Source: Candidatus Trichorickettsia mobilis (GTDB lineage: Bacteria; Pseudomonadota; Alphaproteobacteria; Rickettsiales; Rickettsiaceae). From it: a stretch of DNA of 64,000 bases. The position numbers were made by a program, and so were the translations under genes. The stretch is taken from assembly GCF_963422225.1 (NCBI RefSeq), contig NZ_OY728607.1:62001-126000 (forward strand), read 5' to 3'. Of this stretch, positions 30,125 to 40,885 are shown piece by piece (position 1 is the stretch's first letter; each line of letters opens with the position of its first letter). The notes beneath the pieces were generated by a model. It made no database searches. It was given only the letters and a program-made list of their open reading frames with translations, and was not told the origin of the DNA.

Positions 30125-32749
30125 CTAATGGATTTCCATCCAATTATCTCCTGCTTTTACTTCTACAATTGTTGGAACACTTAAAGGTGAAGCTTGTTCC
30201 ATGATATTTTTCAATATCGGCAAAACCATTGCGACTTCGTGTTGTGGCACCTCAAATAATAATTCATCATGAATTTGTAAAATTAATTTAGTCTGTAATC
30301 GCTGCCGTGATATTTCTTTGTCGATATTAATCATTGCAATTCTGATAATATCTGCGCTTGTACCTTGAATAGGTGCATTAATCGCTGCTCTCTCAGAAAA
30401 TTGTCTTATATTACTATTTTTATCATTAATTGATGGGATAAAACATTTTCTATCAAACAAGTTTTGAACATATCTATGTTCTCTTGCATAAATCTTGGTA
30501 GTTTCCATATATTCTTGAATTTCAGGATATTCTGCAAAATAGCTCTGCATATATTCTGCTGCTTTTTTGGAGGTAATGTTAAGTTGTTTTGCTAGACCGA
30601 AAGCGCTAATTCCATAAATTATCCCAAAATTAATTGCTTTAGCTTTACGTCGATGCTCACTTGTTAACTGTGATTGATCCAGTTTGAAAATATTACAGGC
30701 AGTTAAACTATGTATATCTAGACCATCCATAAAAGCCTGTTTTAATTTTGCTACATTAGCAACATGACTTAAGATGCGTAGTTCAATTTGAGAATAATCA
30801 GCAGAAATCAGCTTATATCCTTGTTCAGCTATAAACACTGCTCTAATTTTATTGCCTTCTTTAGAACGAATAGGAATATTTTGTAAATTAGGATTTTGAG
30901 AGCTTAATCTGGCTGTAGTAGTAGAAGTTTGTAAGAAAGTAGTATGTATTCGATGACTTACTGGATTAATATGCGACTGCAAGCCATCGGTATAGGTATT
31001 TTTTAGTTTACTTAAAAGCCGCCATCTTAACAATAGGTCTGCGATCATGTAACCATGTTCACTTAAAACCTCTAATATTTCGACATCAGTTACGTAATTT
31101 TTGGATTTAGCTGATATTTTACCGAATGGTAGCTGCATTTTCTCAAATAAAACTGTTCCTAATTGTTTAGTAGAAGAAATATTAAATTTAACTCCAGACA
31201 AATTAAAAATTTCTTGTTCTAGTGATAAGATTTCAGTAGTAAACTCACTTGATAATCGTTGTAGATAACTTAAATCTACCTTAATACCACTACGCTCCAT
31301 TTGATAGATAATTTTACTTAACGGCAGATCAATATCACTATATAATTGTAAGATATGATTGCTTCTTAATTCATTGATTAATTGTTGATAATTATCATGA
31401 AATTTTGTTACTATTTTTGCTGAATCATTAATAATATCAGCCAGCTTCAAATGTTGTTTTGCCGTCTCAAATATATCTTGCCTGGCAGCTCCGGCAGATA
31501 GTATATATTGCATTAATTCTATATCTTCACAAGAATTTATCACTGTAAATAGACTATATAATAATTTTATATTTACCGTAATTTTCTTGATTGCTTTATT
31601 TTTTAAATAGGGGGCTATGATTGGTATAAACCAATCATTATCTGCTATCATTGCAAATAAATCTTCGGCTTTGCTATCATGAGACCGAGAAATTATGTAA
31701 CTTTTATCAGCCTTTACTGATAAAATTAATGCTACTGGCTGATGCTGGTGTTCCATAACATAGATTGACAAAAAACCAATATGCTCTGCTATATGCAATA
31801 TTGGTGCTAATTCCTCTTTAGTAAAAATTTCCTGGATCACCACTGTATCTACATCAACTAATTGGTGATCGTTAATTTTAATCTGAAATAGACCCTCAGC
31901 TCTTTTATATAATGATTTAAAGCCATAGCTTACCAGAAAATCAGACAACTGATTAACATTAGGCGGACTCCATTGAAATTTCTCTAAATCAATTTCAATA
32001 TCAACATCATGATCTAAACCAACTAATTGCCAAGAGATTAAAGCTTTAGCTTTGGATGCTTCAATTATTGCTCGTTGTTTTATATTGCTGATTTGCTCAG
32101 TAGAGCTGAGCATTGCGGCGCATGAGCCAAATTGTCGAATTAAGGTAGCGGCGGTTTTAGGACCAATACCAGGAATTCCTGGTATATTATCCGATTTATC
32201 GCCAATTAAAGCCATTACTTCTCTTAAACGATCAGGAGTAACGCCAAATTTCTCTACTACATTATCTGATGATATATATTTATTTTTTATGGGATCATAT
32301 ATTTTAATATGATCACTCATCAACTGTAGCAAGTCTTTGTCTGAAGAAATAATTACTGCATTCTGTTGTTGTTCAGCTACTTTAGTGGCTATAGTTGCGA
32401 TAACATCATCTGCTTCATAGCCGGATTTTTCAATCACGAAAAAATTAAGACTTCGTGCTGCAGTGCGCATTATCGGCAATTGTGAGATTAACTCTTCAGC
32501 TACTGGTGGCCGATGAGCTTTGTATTGATCATAGATTTGATGACGAAAATTCTTATCACCACAATCAAATACCATAACTGCAAAGGTTGGTTTAAAATCA
32601 TGTAAAATTTTCATCAGCATACTAGTAAACCCATACACCGCACCAACAGGAGTGCCATCTGGTGCAGTTAATGGTGGTTGTACATGATATGCTCTAAAAA
32701 CAAAACCATAGCCATCTATAATTAATAAAGTATTTTTATCAGTCATCAA
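30125..32749 (-). CDS. polA: DNA polymerase I
   Basis: Fills gaps and removes RNA primers in replication and repair. The 874 aa hold a full 5'-3' nuclease domain (1-290: [31 protein letters not shown]), a middle region (about 300-470) and an intact polymerase domain ([13 protein letters not shown] motif [16 protein letters not shown] fingers, HDELLFEVP motif C). In the middle, the metal-binding DxE of the 3'-5' exonuclease is gone ([11 protein letters not shown]), so proofreading is probably lost, as in many intracellular bacteria. MM at the start leaves a one-codon ambiguity. Confidence 0.95.
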   Translation of the reverse strand: MMTDKNTLLIIDGYGFVFRAYHVQPPLTAPDGTPVGAVYGFTSMLMKILHDFKPTFAVMVFDCGDKNFRHQIYDQYKAHRPPVAEELISQLPIMRTAARSLNFFVIEKSGYEADDVIATIATKVAEQQQNAVIISSDKDLLQLMSDHIKIYDPIKNKYISSDNVVEKFGVTPDRLREVMALIGDKSDNIPGIPGIGPKTAATLIRQFGSCAAMLSSTEQISNIKQRAIIEASKAKALISWQLVGLDHDVDIEIDLEKFQWSPPNVNQLSDFLVSYGFKSLYKRAEGLFQIKINDHQLVDVDTVVIQEIFTKEELAPILHIAEHIGFLSIYVMEHQHQPVALILSVKADKSYIISRSHDSKAEDLFAMIADNDWFIPIIAPYLKNKAIKKITVNIKLLYSLFTVINSCEDIELMQYILSAGAARQDIFETAKQHLKLADIINDSAKIVTKFHDNYQQLINELRSNHILQLYSDIDLPLSKIIYQMERSGIKVDLSYLQRLSSEFTTEILSLEQEIFNLSGVKFNISSTKQLGTVLFEKMQLPFGKISAKSKNYVTDVEILEVLSEHGYMIADLLLRWRLLSKLKNTYTDGLQSHINPVSHRIHTTFLQTSTTTARLSSQNPNLQNIPIRSKEGNKIRAVFIAEQGYKLISADYSQIELRILSHVANVAKLKQAFMDGLDIHSLTACNIFKLDQSQLTSEHRRKAKAINFGIIYGISAFGLAKQLNITSKKAAEYMQSYFAEYPEIQEYMETTKIYAREHRYVQNLFDRKCFIPSINDKNSNIRQFSERAAINAPIQGTSADIIRIAMINIDKEISRQRLQTKLILQIHDELLFEVPQHEVAMVLPILKNIMEQASPLSVPTIVEVKAGDNWMEIH

Positions 32750-32829
32750 TAATCATTAATAATATGTGAAATTTATTGGGTAAGGTGGTGGTGTCGTTCT
32801 TGCTTGCTATCCCAGTGAACACATGAATG

Positions 32830-32930
32830 TTATCCCGAACTCAGACGTCATCCTGAATTTATTTCAGGATCTTATGAAGTCCTGATGGAGATCCCGAAAC
32901 AAGTTCGGGATGACCGCTCGGTTCGGGATA
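32830..32930. repeat. Palindromic repeat, CCCGAAC family
   Basis: Core hairpin 32849-32912 with one arm diverged (CATCCTGAATTTATTTCAGG against CCCGAAACAAGTTCGGGATG), flanked by extra half-sites. It lies between tmk and polA. Confidence 0.8.
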
Positions 32931-32980
32931 GCATATGAAAGGATTGAAGCACAAAATGACATTAACTATTTACCCCTTGC

Positions 32981-33595
32981 CTATATAGATAAGGCTTCCA
33001 GTATTTTCAGGTGGACTTGTTGTGGATTTAATTGTGCAGCCTCTATTCTGACTATTCTATTTGAAAATTGTTTAGTTATCGCCTGAAATCCTTGGTAAAT
33101 TTTGTTGTGGAATTCTAAGCCCTCATTCTCGAATTTATTACAATCAAGATTATTTGATATTCTATCTAATGTTTCAGTTGGTGGTACATCAATAAAGAAG
33201 GTAATATCTGGCATCAGATTATTAAATATCTCGTCGTGTAATTGGTAAACTTTTTCTGACCCTATATCTGATAAGCCTTGATAACAGGCGGTAGAATCTA
33301 CAAAGCGATCACAAACCACCCATTGTTTTAAAGTTAGAGCAGGAATAATAATTTTATGAATATGTTCATATCTTGCTGCCATTATTAGTAATAATTCTGA
33401 GAAAGGTAACATATGTTCATAAATTACTATATCACGTATCAGTTCTGCAACTCTTGTTCCACCGATTTCCCTAGTTCTGCATACTTCCAAGTTTTTGCCT
33501 GATAAATATTCATAAAGCATTTTGCTTTGAGTGGTTTTACCACAGCCAACAACACCTTCAAAAGTAACAAATTTTGGTTGGTTATAGTCTATCAT
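32981..33595 (-). CDS. tmk: Thymidylate kinase
   Basis: Phosphorylates dTMP to dTDP for DNA synthesis. The 204-aa protein has a P-loop GVVGCGKTTQ (14-23), the DR(F/Y) motif in CDRFVDSTACYQG and the dTMP-binding Arg in RTREIGGTRVAE. The first P-loop residues (EGVVG) differ from the usual EGGEG. It starts 17 nt after terC on the same strand, so probably co-transcribed. Confidence 0.93.
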   Translation of the reverse strand: MIDYNQPKFVTFEGVVGCGKTTQSKMLYEYLSGKNLEVCRTREIGGTRVAELIRDIVIYEHMLPFSELLLIMAARYEHIHKIIIPALTLKQWVVCDRFVDSTACYQGLSDIGSEKVYQLHDEIFNNLMPDITFFIDVPPTETLDRISNNLDCNKFENEGLEFHNKIYQGFQAITKQFSNRIVRIEAAQLNPQQVHLKILEALSI

Positions 33596-33612
33596 TGCAT
33601 CTTTCTTAATTA

Positions 33613-34887
33613 TTATTCCGGAAAGTCACCAGCTATAGTCTCTATTATATCGGTTATAGTTACGATGCCAACAAAATTACCAGCTGTATTTGTAACAAAA
33701 GCGATGGAGGTTTTTGCTTTTTTAAAAGCGTTCAACATATCCAATACTGAGGTATTTTCTTTAACCGTAAGTACTTGCTGTTTAAGAACTGATGATATTG
33801 ATATTTCGTTATTACTAAGTAAGCTATTTAGAATGCTTTTCTTGTCTATAATACCAATTGGTTCAGCATCCATCTCTTGGACAACTATAATCTTTGAGAA
33901 AGGAGAATCAAGTAGTTTTGCTTTAATGGTTTTAATATCAGCTTGTATACTTATAGTATATAATTTATCGCATGTGGTCATAATGGATTTTGTTGAAAGC
34001 TCAGCAAGGCTTAATATTCCGCCAATCATGTTACGTTCATCAGCATTAAAAGCAATAGCTTCGGTTTTTACGCCAGCAATTGCTATAAGATCCTCATTAT
34101 TTAGATTTATTTTTCCTCCGAGCAAACGATGTATTACCGCAGCTGTTTTTGCTCTTATGCGAGCTTTGGTCAGTGTCTTTCTTCGTTTAGACATGGAACA
34201 CTGGTTAAATAATTCAACAAGCACTGAGAAAGCAATAGCAGCATAGACATAGCCTTTTGGTACATGATAGCCTAATCCTTCAATTACCAAGCTAAATCCT
34301 ATCATTAGTAAAAATCCTAAACATAATATAATCAGAGTAGGATGTCGATTTATAAAATTTGTCAGTGGAGTACTGGCAATAAGCATCAGGATTACCGAAA
34401 TTACTACTGAAGTAATCATTACTGATAATTCGCTAACCATACCAACTGCAGTAATGACTGAATCTATAGAAAACACTGCGTCAATGACAATAATTTGAAC
34501 TACAATATTCCAGAAACTTGCATGTCCATTAATCTTATGGTCTTCATTATGGTAGCCTTCGAGTCGCTCATGTAATTCCATGGTAGCTTTAAATAATAAA
34601 AATACCCCACCAGTGAGCAGGATTAGATCTCGCCCCGACAAAGCTTTTCCTAGGATATGGATACATGGATCGGTAAGAGTAACTATCCAGGAAATGCTAG
34701 CTAGCATAGCAATGCGTAGGATGAGCGCAAACCCAAGTCCTATTACTCTTGCTGTTTTTTGTTGATTTTGCGGTAACTTATTCGCAAGAATAGCAATGAA
34801 GATCAGATTATCAATACCTAAAATGATTTCTAAAATAATTAATGTAAATAATCCAGCCCACATAGTAGGGTTTGTCATCCATTCCAT
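33613..34887 (-). CDS. TerC-family membrane protein with CBS domains
   Basis: An N-terminal TerC domain of about seven membrane segments (1-215) carries the conserved acidic residues in LEIILGIDNLIFIAI and VIDAVFSIDSVITAV. Two CBS motifs (about 290-415) complete the YegH/YoaE architecture. TerC proteins are linked to metal export, in particular manganese, and co-translational metalation of secreted proteins in other bacteria. The CBS pair suggests nucleotide sensing. The metal specificity here is inference. Confidence 0.85.
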   Translation of the reverse strand: MEWMTNPTMWAGLFTLIILEIILGIDNLIFIAILANKLPQNQQKTARVIGLGFALILRIAMLASISWIVTLTDPCIHILGKALSGRDLILLTGGVFLLFKATMELHERLEGYHNEDHKINGHASFWNIVVQIIVIDAVFSIDSVITAVGMVSELSVMITSVVISVILMLIASTPLTNFINRHPTLIILCLGFLLMIGFSLVIEGLGYHVPKGYVYAAIAFSVLVELFNQCSMSKRRKTLTKARIRAKTAAVIHRLLGGKINLNNEDLIAIAGVKTEAIAFNADERNMIGGILSLAELSTKSIMTTCDKLYTISIQADIKTIKAKLLDSPFSKIIVVQEMDAEPIGIIDKKSILNSLLSNNEISISSVLKQQVLTVKENTSVLDMLNAFKKAKTSIAFVTNTAGNFVGIVTITDIIETIAGDFPE

Positions 34888-34930
34888 AATATAGCTTCTA
34901 ATTTAAAAATATTGTTTTGATGTATTTGTT

Positions 34931-35109
34931 GAGAGCGTTCGCTGAGCTGTGTCAATTAAAGTAAGATTCGTCATTGAGAGAGCTTTGCCCGAAGCACTCC
35001 AGCAAATAGTCGTTTTCACACTTCCTGGATTGCTTCGGGCAAAGCCCTCTCAATGACGATGAGCATAAATTTTCCTTAACTTGACGAGTATAGCTCAGCG
35101 AACACTCTC
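34931..35109. repeat. Mobile palindromic element, GAGAGTGTTC family
   Basis: A 179-bp element with ends GAGAGCGTTCGCTGAGCT and AGCTCAGCGAACACTCTC and an inner palindrome on GAAGCACTCCAG. The flanks TATTTGTT (34923-34930) and TAATTTGTT (35110-35118) look like a slightly altered 8-bp target duplication, as seen at 9980-10132. It lies between zapE and terC. Confidence 0.8.
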
Positions 35110-35192
35110 TAATTTGTTAAACTTTGTCAATTTTACCCTAGCTATTATATTTGACCAAAATTTTATCAAGAGTTAGTAGTTTAATTATTTGT

Positions 35193-36239
35193 TTATGGTG
35201 GATATGAGTCGCTATTCATTTCATATAACCTTGAGATTGTACGCTTAAAATCTTCAGCTCGCCGACCTTCTGGGTATATTTTTCCTGGTGTATCCTGTAA
35301 GGTAATAAATAATAATACTTTGTAAAAATAGGCGTTATCAATAAAATTGATGAATCTGGTAATAAGGTCATTGTTATTAGCAGAAATTGGGGTAACATTT
35401 TTAAGTACTACTACTTTAAATCGCTGACAAATATTGACATAATCAGCATAACCATATTCCTGCATACATAATTCCTGAAAATTGGTTACTAAAATATTTT
35501 GATAAGCATGTTGAAATGTTATTGAACGCCCAAACACTTGAAGTGTGATTGAGGTTAAGCTATTATTATGTGTGAGAACGGTAATAATATGTTGAATTTT
35601 ATCCTGCGTATCTTGAGTTAATGGGTATAAAACACGATCACCTGCGGTAATGAGTTTATCTAACCGATAATCGTGATGGTTATCAAGATGCAATAGCTCA
35701 AATTGATGTTGGAGATAATCAATAAAAGATAAAAAAGAATCTCTTTGTAAACCATCTTTGTATAATTCTTCTGGCTTAGTATTACTGGTAATAAAAATGA
35801 AGACATTACGTTTATTCAGTTCAACAAATAATTTACCAATAATCATCGCGTCGGTGATGTCTTTGATTTCAAATTCATCTAAACATAATATTTGCCATTC
35901 TTTGGCATAGTTGGTAGCCAAGTTAGCGATAATTTTGCTGGTTGTTGTTCCTTGTAAATTATGAAGGTTTTTATGGATAGATAACATAAAATCTTGATAA
36001 TGAAGCATTGTTTTGGTTAGTTTAAGGTTATTATAAAATGCTTGCATTAACATGGTTTTACCACGCCCAACTCCACCGTATAAATATATTCCGCTCTTAG
36101 TATATTTTTTTGATTTAAAGAATTGTGGTATCCACTTGTGTTGAGTTAAAGAGTTTGTAATTGTTTCTATTTTGTCAATAAGAGTTAATTGAACTGTATC
36201 TAAATCAAAATCTGGTGGTAAGAAATCTTGGATACTCAT
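35193..36239 (-). CDS. zapE: Cell division ATPase ZapE (AFG1 family)
   Basis: ZapE interacts with the Z ring during division, and its mitochondrial relative AFG1/LACE1 acts in protein quality control. The 348-aa protein has Walker A YGGVGRGKT (about 55-63), Walker B LCLDEFEIKDITDA and the sensor region FITSNTKPEELYKDGLQRDSFL, all typical. Length is normal. Monocistronic, with repeats on both sides. Confidence 0.92.
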   Translation of the reverse strand: MSIQDFLPPDFDLDTVQLTLIDKIETITNSLTQHKWIPQFFKSKKYTKSGIYLYGGVGRGKTMLMQAFYNNLKLTKTMLHYQDFMLSIHKNLHNLQGTTTSKIIANLATNYAKEWQILCLDEFEIKDITDAMIIGKLFVELNKRNVFIFITSNTKPEELYKDGLQRDSFLSFIDYLQHQFELLHLDNHHDYRLDKLITAGDRVLYPLTQDTQDKIQHIITVLTHNNSLTSITLQVFGRSITFQHAYQNILVTNFQELCMQEYGYADYVNICQRFKVVVLKNVTPISANNNDLITRFINFIDNAYFYKVLLFITLQDTPGKIYPEGRRAEDFKRTISRLYEMNSDSYPP

Positions 36240-36585
36240 ACTTAATTAGCGTCCCGAAATGGTAATATTATGCGCTATTAATTTGTAATTTGTCATCTCT
36301 TATCTCTGTATAGGTTCAGCAACTTGGTTCCAGAATTGTTAAATTTATATAATCCCAAACATACAATATCATCATTTCGGACATCAATATCATCTTCTGA
36401 ACACACTAGTCATCCCGAACACCTAATGTCATCCCGAACTTGTTTCGGGATCTTATCAGGATTTCATGAGATCCCGAAACAAGTTCGGGATGACTTGCAA
36501 GTTCGGGGTTGACTATTAAGTTCAGATAGTAACTTATAGCGCAGTTTGAAACAGTTTAAAACATTCTCAGATCTCAGGTCTAAAC
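36240..36585. repeat. Spacer with CCCGAAC-family palindromic repeat
   Basis: About 345 bp between hemY and zapE. The core hairpin is at 36429-36492, TCATCCCGAACTTGTTTCGG and its complement, with further half-sites at 36412 and 36503. No gene. Confidence 0.8.
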
Positions 36586-37647
36586 CTATGTTCGTGGATG
36601 ACATTGGACACTAAGAGCTTGGATTTGTTCTGGTAAGTTAAGATAAGTAGCAATTGCTATTAATAAATGCCAATATAGCTTACGATCAATTTGATTTGAT
36701 AATTCTTCGTATATGGTATCAGCTGGCATATTAGCAAATTTTATATAAATCTCTGCCATGGCAAAGGAGGGCTCGGCTGTAAATGCTGATTTTAGAATTG
36801 AAAGTTGGTTTGTTGTTTTAGGTAAGCTTGCATTTATTGTAAAATATAGATCCAGTGCTTCTAAATATGTAGGATATAGTTCAAGTGCAGATTCCAAGTA
36901 ATGAACTGCTTCTTTATCTTCACCAAGTTCTAAATAATATTTGGCTGTTGTTAAATAATGTTTGGCAATTTTATTAGCAAGTGTTGTTAATCTTACAGGA
37001 TTAACTCTGCTAAATTTAGCAACTGTGACTACAAATTTATTCCATAAACCAAGATTAGCATAACAGTCAATTAAGATCTCTAATACCTCACTATCAACTT
37101 CAACTAAATTAAACGCTAGAGTGGCGTATTTTTCTGCCTGTTCAAATAACTCACGTTGATGAAAAATCTGAGCAAGTCTCTTTAATGAAAAGTAATTATA
37201 ATTTTTTGATGAATTTAACTGTTTAAAATACTGTATTTGCTTTTCAAAATCTTTTTCAGTTTCAGCATTGATAATGTCATATAATTCCTGATATTCTGGT
37301 TTTATTTTAGCCGGTAATTTTTTAATGATTAGCAAGCTATTTTGTTTATTCCCGAGCATCAGATAAGTCATAGCCTGCGTTAGCAGAGCTACCATCTTTT
37401 GTGCATTATTTTTATCTAGCTGTTTATTAATTAAGTATGGTATTTCAAAGAATAATGAAATTATTTTTAAGATTATTATTATTAGGCATACCGTAATAGC
37501 TATTAGTCCCAGACTAACAAAGATTGTAGTTTCAATAATATAGTCGTCATAAGCGGTGATAAGAATACGAGAATCTAGTTGTTCAAGTAATATAAAAGAT
37601 AAATATAACAAAAATAATATGGTGCAAAAGCCTAAAAATCTTAGCAT
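36586..37647 (-). CDS. hemY: HemY-like TPR membrane protein
   Basis: HemY-type proteins are inner-membrane TPR proteins encoded with haem biosynthesis genes; their exact role is unsettled. The 353 aa begin with two membrane segments (about 1-21 and 42-66), followed by helical TPR-like repeats (140-300), the clearest around YLELGEDKEAVHYLESALELYPTYLEAL. Third gene of hemD-mitofilin-like-hemY, 4 nt after the middle gene, the standard alphaproteobacterial order. Confidence 0.82.
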   Translation of the reverse strand: MLRFLGFCTILFLLYLSFILLEQLDSRILITAYDDYIIETTIFVSLGLIAITVCLIIIILKIISLFFEIPYLINKQLDKNNAQKMVALLTQAMTYLMLGNKQNSLLIIKKLPAKIKPEYQELYDIINAETEKDFEKQIQYFKQLNSSKNYNYFSLKRLAQIFHQRELFEQAEKYATLAFNLVEVDSEVLEILIDCYANLGLWNKFVVTVAKFSRVNPVRLTTLANKIAKHYLTTAKYYLELGEDKEAVHYLESALELYPTYLEALDLYFTINASLPKTTNQLSILKSAFTAEPSFAMAEIYIKFANMPADTIYEELSNQIDRKLYWHLLIAIATYLNLPEQIQALSVQCHPRT

Positions 37648-37651
37648 ATGT

Positions 37652-38419
37652 TCATTTACCTTTATTCATTAAAATATTTTGCGACTCTTCTGAATAAATA
37701 AAATTAATAAATATCTCTAGGTTAGAAATTATTTTTGTTTTTAGGGCATCTTTATTTTTAAGCTTGTCGCTTTTTTTTGTAATTTTAATCACTCGTTCCA
37801 CTACACTTGGTTTAACCGGAAAGATTTTTTCATAGTCAGTGTTGTTATTGGCTAATAAATAATTTTTATCATATTCGGTAAAATCTATAATAATGGCTTT
37901 GATTTCTGGCGGAAATTCTTGCATGTTAAGCTGGTTTAATTGTTTCAGATAAGATTTGTCCTGTAAGAAATTTGTTACCAAGTACTGGGCATTAGCTAAG
38001 TGGCGCCTGTAATTACTAAGCTCTTTTGAGTGAGATATATTTGTTGCTGTTGAGTCCAATGTTGGGTTTGGATCCAGATCTGGAGTAGGGGTGGCAGCAG
38101 CTGCATATCCTGGAATATTGTTGATTATTGATGAAATTATTGATTTTGGTTCGTTGGCAATAGTTTTCGATGATTTTATTTCTGAGGTGATAGCTGCTTG
38201 TGTCGATGTCACATTCGTATCCTTGCCTATATGCAAGATACTTCTAATTTGTGCAAGTAAACCTCCTTCTTCTGGTATTTCACTCTTAGGCTCGAGTTTT
38301 AAAAGAGAGATGCTTTTATCTAAACCTAAGGTGATTTGCTGATAATTATAGAAAGCAAACAATGCAATAATGATTATCGATAATAGTATGAGCCAAAGAT
38401 AATATTTAGTTTTTATCAT
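37652..38419 (-). CDS. Membrane protein in the position of mitofilin/Mic60
   Basis: A 255-aa protein with one N-terminal membrane segment (about 7-25), a low-complexity Ser/Thr/Pro linker (40-125) and a helical C-terminal part. In alphaproteobacteria the gene between hemD and hemY usually encodes a mitofilin (Mic60) homologue that shapes membranes. The layout and position fit, but this one is short and I see no clear mitofilin signature. Overlaps hemD by 14 nt and sits 4 nt before hemY. Confidence 0.55.
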   Translation of the reverse strand: MIKTKYYLWLILLSIIIIALFAFYNYQQITLGLDKSISLLKLEPKSEIPEEGGLLAQIRSILHIGKDTNVTSTQAAITSEIKSSKTIANEPKSIISSIINNIPGYAAAATPTPDLDPNPTLDSTATNISHSKELSNYRRHLANAQYLVTNFLQDKSYLKQLNQLNMQEFPPEIKAIIIDFTEYDKNYLLANNNTDYEKIFPVKPSVVERVIKITKKSDKLKNKDALKTKIISNLEIFINFIYSEESQNILMNKGK

Positions 38420-39128
38420 AATTAATTAATAAATTTATCATTTGCTGGTGCTCGGCTTGGTCTACATACACAACATTGCTGAAATATATATTTACAATAT
38501 TAGCTACTTTGGCACTAATGGTAATTACTATCGTATTTTTTAATGTATTTATCAAATTATATTTAGCTAATAGTTTAATTAGGGTTTTTGCGCAGTTTTG
38601 AGAGTAGAGTAGTATATAATCAATTCCTGCTATTAGCTCGTTAAAATCTTGAGTTTTTAATGTCTCTTTATAGCTAACTTCATAAATTACTTGTCTTGTA
38701 ATTGCAGTTGGTAATGAGCTAGTGATTTCGTTAGCAGATAGATAAACAGCTTTATTATATATAGTTTTAGGTAAATTATTAATTAAATCTCTAACATCAT
38801 TGGCGATATATTGAATCTTTATAAAGGGCATTGATTTTAAAATGACAGCAGATGTGTGACCGACAACCCATAATTCCATATCTTTACTATAATTAGCTGA
38901 TAAATTATTTAGTGCAGAATATATTAGTTTGGCTGCATGCTTACTGGTAATAATTATATTGGAATAATGGTCAAAAATAGCAACATAATCAATCGGCAAA
39001 TTTTTATATGTAATTAAAGGGCATGAAATGCAGTTGAAATTATATGGTTCAAGCTGCTTCATTAGTTTCTGATTCTCATTTATACTCCTTGTTAATAAGA
39101 CTCTGGATTTATATGAAGAAGTGGACAT
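38406..39128 (-). CDS. hemD: Uroporphyrinogen-III synthase
   Basis: Closes hydroxymethylbilane to uroporphyrinogen III in haem synthesis. The 240-aa product is divergent, as HemD always is, but starts with the usual RVLLTRSINENQKLMKQLE, has IITSKHAAKLIYSAL, and ends with IDYILLYSQNCAKTLIKLL and a VITISAKVA block. I choose ATG 39128 (MSTSSYKSR); an in-frame ATG at 39212 adds 28 mostly hydrophobic residues not seen in the family. First gene of the hem cluster. Confidence 0.82.
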   Translation of the reverse strand: MSTSSYKSRVLLTRSINENQKLMKQLEPYNFNCISCPLITYKNLPIDYVAIFDHYSNIIITSKHAAKLIYSALNNLSANYSKDMELWVVGHTSAVILKSMPFIKIQYIANDVRDLINNLPKTIYNKAVYLSANEITSSLPTAITRQVIYEVSYKETLKTQDFNELIAGIDYILLYSQNCAKTLIKLLAKYNLINTLKNTIVITISAKVANIVNIYFSNVVYVDQAEHQQMINLLINYDKN

Positions 39129-39216
39129 ATATAGTAAGTTAAATAGCATTGAATGGTTATAAAATGGTGAGTAAAAGAAAAAAGAGTTAATATTAATCGT
39201 CACTGTAAGCAAAATT

Positions 39217-39308
39217 CGTCATTACGAGTGTAACGAAGCAATCCAGAAAAAATGATATCTAAATAAACTGGATTGCTTCAGTTACTAACGTGGCTCCTCA
39301 CAATGACG
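39217..39308. repeat. Palindromic repeat, CAATCCAG inner core
   Basis: A 92-bp palindrome CGTCATTACGAG...GAAGCAATCCAG with complement CTGGATTGCTTC...CAATGACG. It is the same inner core as at 5856-5947, but without the GAGAGTGTTC outer arms. Between der and hemD. Confidence 0.8.
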
Positions 39309-39351
39309 TGTACTTACCTCTAACAAGGTTTGTGCTATGCGTGTTTCTTAT

Positions 39352-40710
39352 TTAAGTATAAGGATTTTTAGTTTTAGTAAAAACAAAACGAATAGGTATA
39401 CCAGGAAGTGAACAATATTCACGCAAGTCGTTAATTAGATATTTTTTATAACTATCAGTAATTTGATCGGGATTATTAGCAAATATTTTAAAAGTAGGTG
39501 GTCTAGTTTTGATCTGAGTCATATATTTTAACCTGAGACGCCTATTACCTACTAATGGCAGCTGGTGTTTTTCAGTCGCTTGGTTTAACCATACATTAAG
39601 TTTACCGGTAGAAATTTTGCTGTTCCAAAGCTTATATATTTTTATGCATTCAGTTAATAATAAATCAATATTTTGTTTATTAAGAGCAGAAATAAATACT
39701 GTTGGCACTCCTTTTGCTTGTGGTAAACTCTGTGCTAATTGATAATGTAATTCTTCTTTAAAAAGGATTTTATCTTTAATGAGATCCCATTTATTTACCG
39801 CAATTATCAGTCCTCTGCCTTGTTCTATTACATATGATGCAATTTTTAAATCTTGTTGTTCAAGAGGATTTCTAGCGTCGAGTATTAATATCACTGTGTT
39901 AGCAAAATTAATACTACTTATAGCGTCACTAGCTGATAGTTTTTCTAAATTATCTTTGATCACTGCACGTTTTCTTAAACCAGCTGTATCAATTAGTTTG
40001 AGCTTGGTATCTTGATACTGCCAATCAATGGCTATGGACTCTCTGGTGATGCCGGCTTCACTACCGGTAAGCATACGTTCCTGTCCTATAATTGCATTAA
40101 TAAGAGTTGATTTACCTGCATTTGGTCTGCCGCTTATTACTATCTGTAAGGTATCAGATTTTAGAGGATCTTCTATGGTTGCTTCTGAGTGGTTTTTTTG
40201 GGGGTCTTTTGTTTCTTGAATAGTAATATGGTGTTGAATAGCTTCGTATAAATCCATCATGCCGATAGCGTGTTCGGCAGAGATTGCTACTATAGTACTA
40301 AAACCTAAAGTATAATATTCTGGATCAATATTAGACTGCTTCTCACATTTATTGATTATTAATATAGAATTATTTGTATATTTTCTGACAAAATTTACAA
40401 AAAATTGATCAATAGGAGTGATTTGTTCCCTGCTACTCAACATTAAGCAAGTAATATCTGCTTCCTGGAGCGCAGCAATAGTTTGCTGCATCATGCGGTG
40501 TTCAAGTTTGCCATCTTCAGATTCCTCAAGACCCGGTGTGTCGATTACCATAAATTCGAAAGGACCAATACGTGCCTCAGCATATTTACGGTCACGGGTT
40601 ACTCCTGGCTGATTATGTACTATTGCTTTATTATTGATGCTTAAACGGTTGAATAAGGTAGATTTTCCAACATTTGGTCTGCCAACTAAAGCAATAATTT
40701 TTTTCTTCAT
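39352..40710 (-). CDS. der: Ribosome-assembly GTPase Der (EngA)
   Basis: Double GTPase needed for 50S ribosome maturation. The 452 aa contain two G domains in tandem, with P-loops GRPNVGKST (10-18) and GRPNAGKST (about 194-202), DTPGLEE and DTAGLRK switch II motifs, NKCEK and NKWDL specificity motifs, and a C-terminal KH-like domain. Monocistronic, divergent from phaZ. Confidence 0.97.
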   Translation of the reverse strand: MKKKIIALVGRPNVGKSTLFNRLSINNKAIVHNQPGVTRDRKYAEARIGPFEFMVIDTPGLEESEDGKLEHRMMQQTIAALQEADITCLMLSSREQITPIDQFFVNFVRKYTNNSILIINKCEKQSNIDPEYYTLGFSTIVAISAEHAIGMMDLYEAIQHHITIQETKDPQKNHSEATIEDPLKSDTLQIVISGRPNAGKSTLINAIIGQERMLTGSEAGITRESIAIDWQYQDTKLKLIDTAGLRKRAVIKDNLEKLSASDAISSINFANTVILILDARNPLEQQDLKIASYVIEQGRGLIIAVNKWDLIKDKILFKEELHYQLAQSLPQAKGVPTVFISALNKQNIDLLLTECIKIYKLWNSKISTGKLNVWLNQATEKHQLPLVGNRRLRLKYMTQIKTRPPTFKIFANNPDQITDSYKKYLINDLREYCSLPGIPIRFVFTKTKNPYT

Positions 40711-40885
40711 TTTATTCCTCAGAATATTACTAATTTAAATAAATGATCGGTTTAAGGCTTGCGAACGAATTACCAGTTTATATAATAAAATTGTATAAAC
40801 TATAGTTATTTAATAAATATTAAACCTTTTCTATGCTATAACAAAAATTGTCATACTAACATGTTTCACAAGGAGAGCTAAATAT

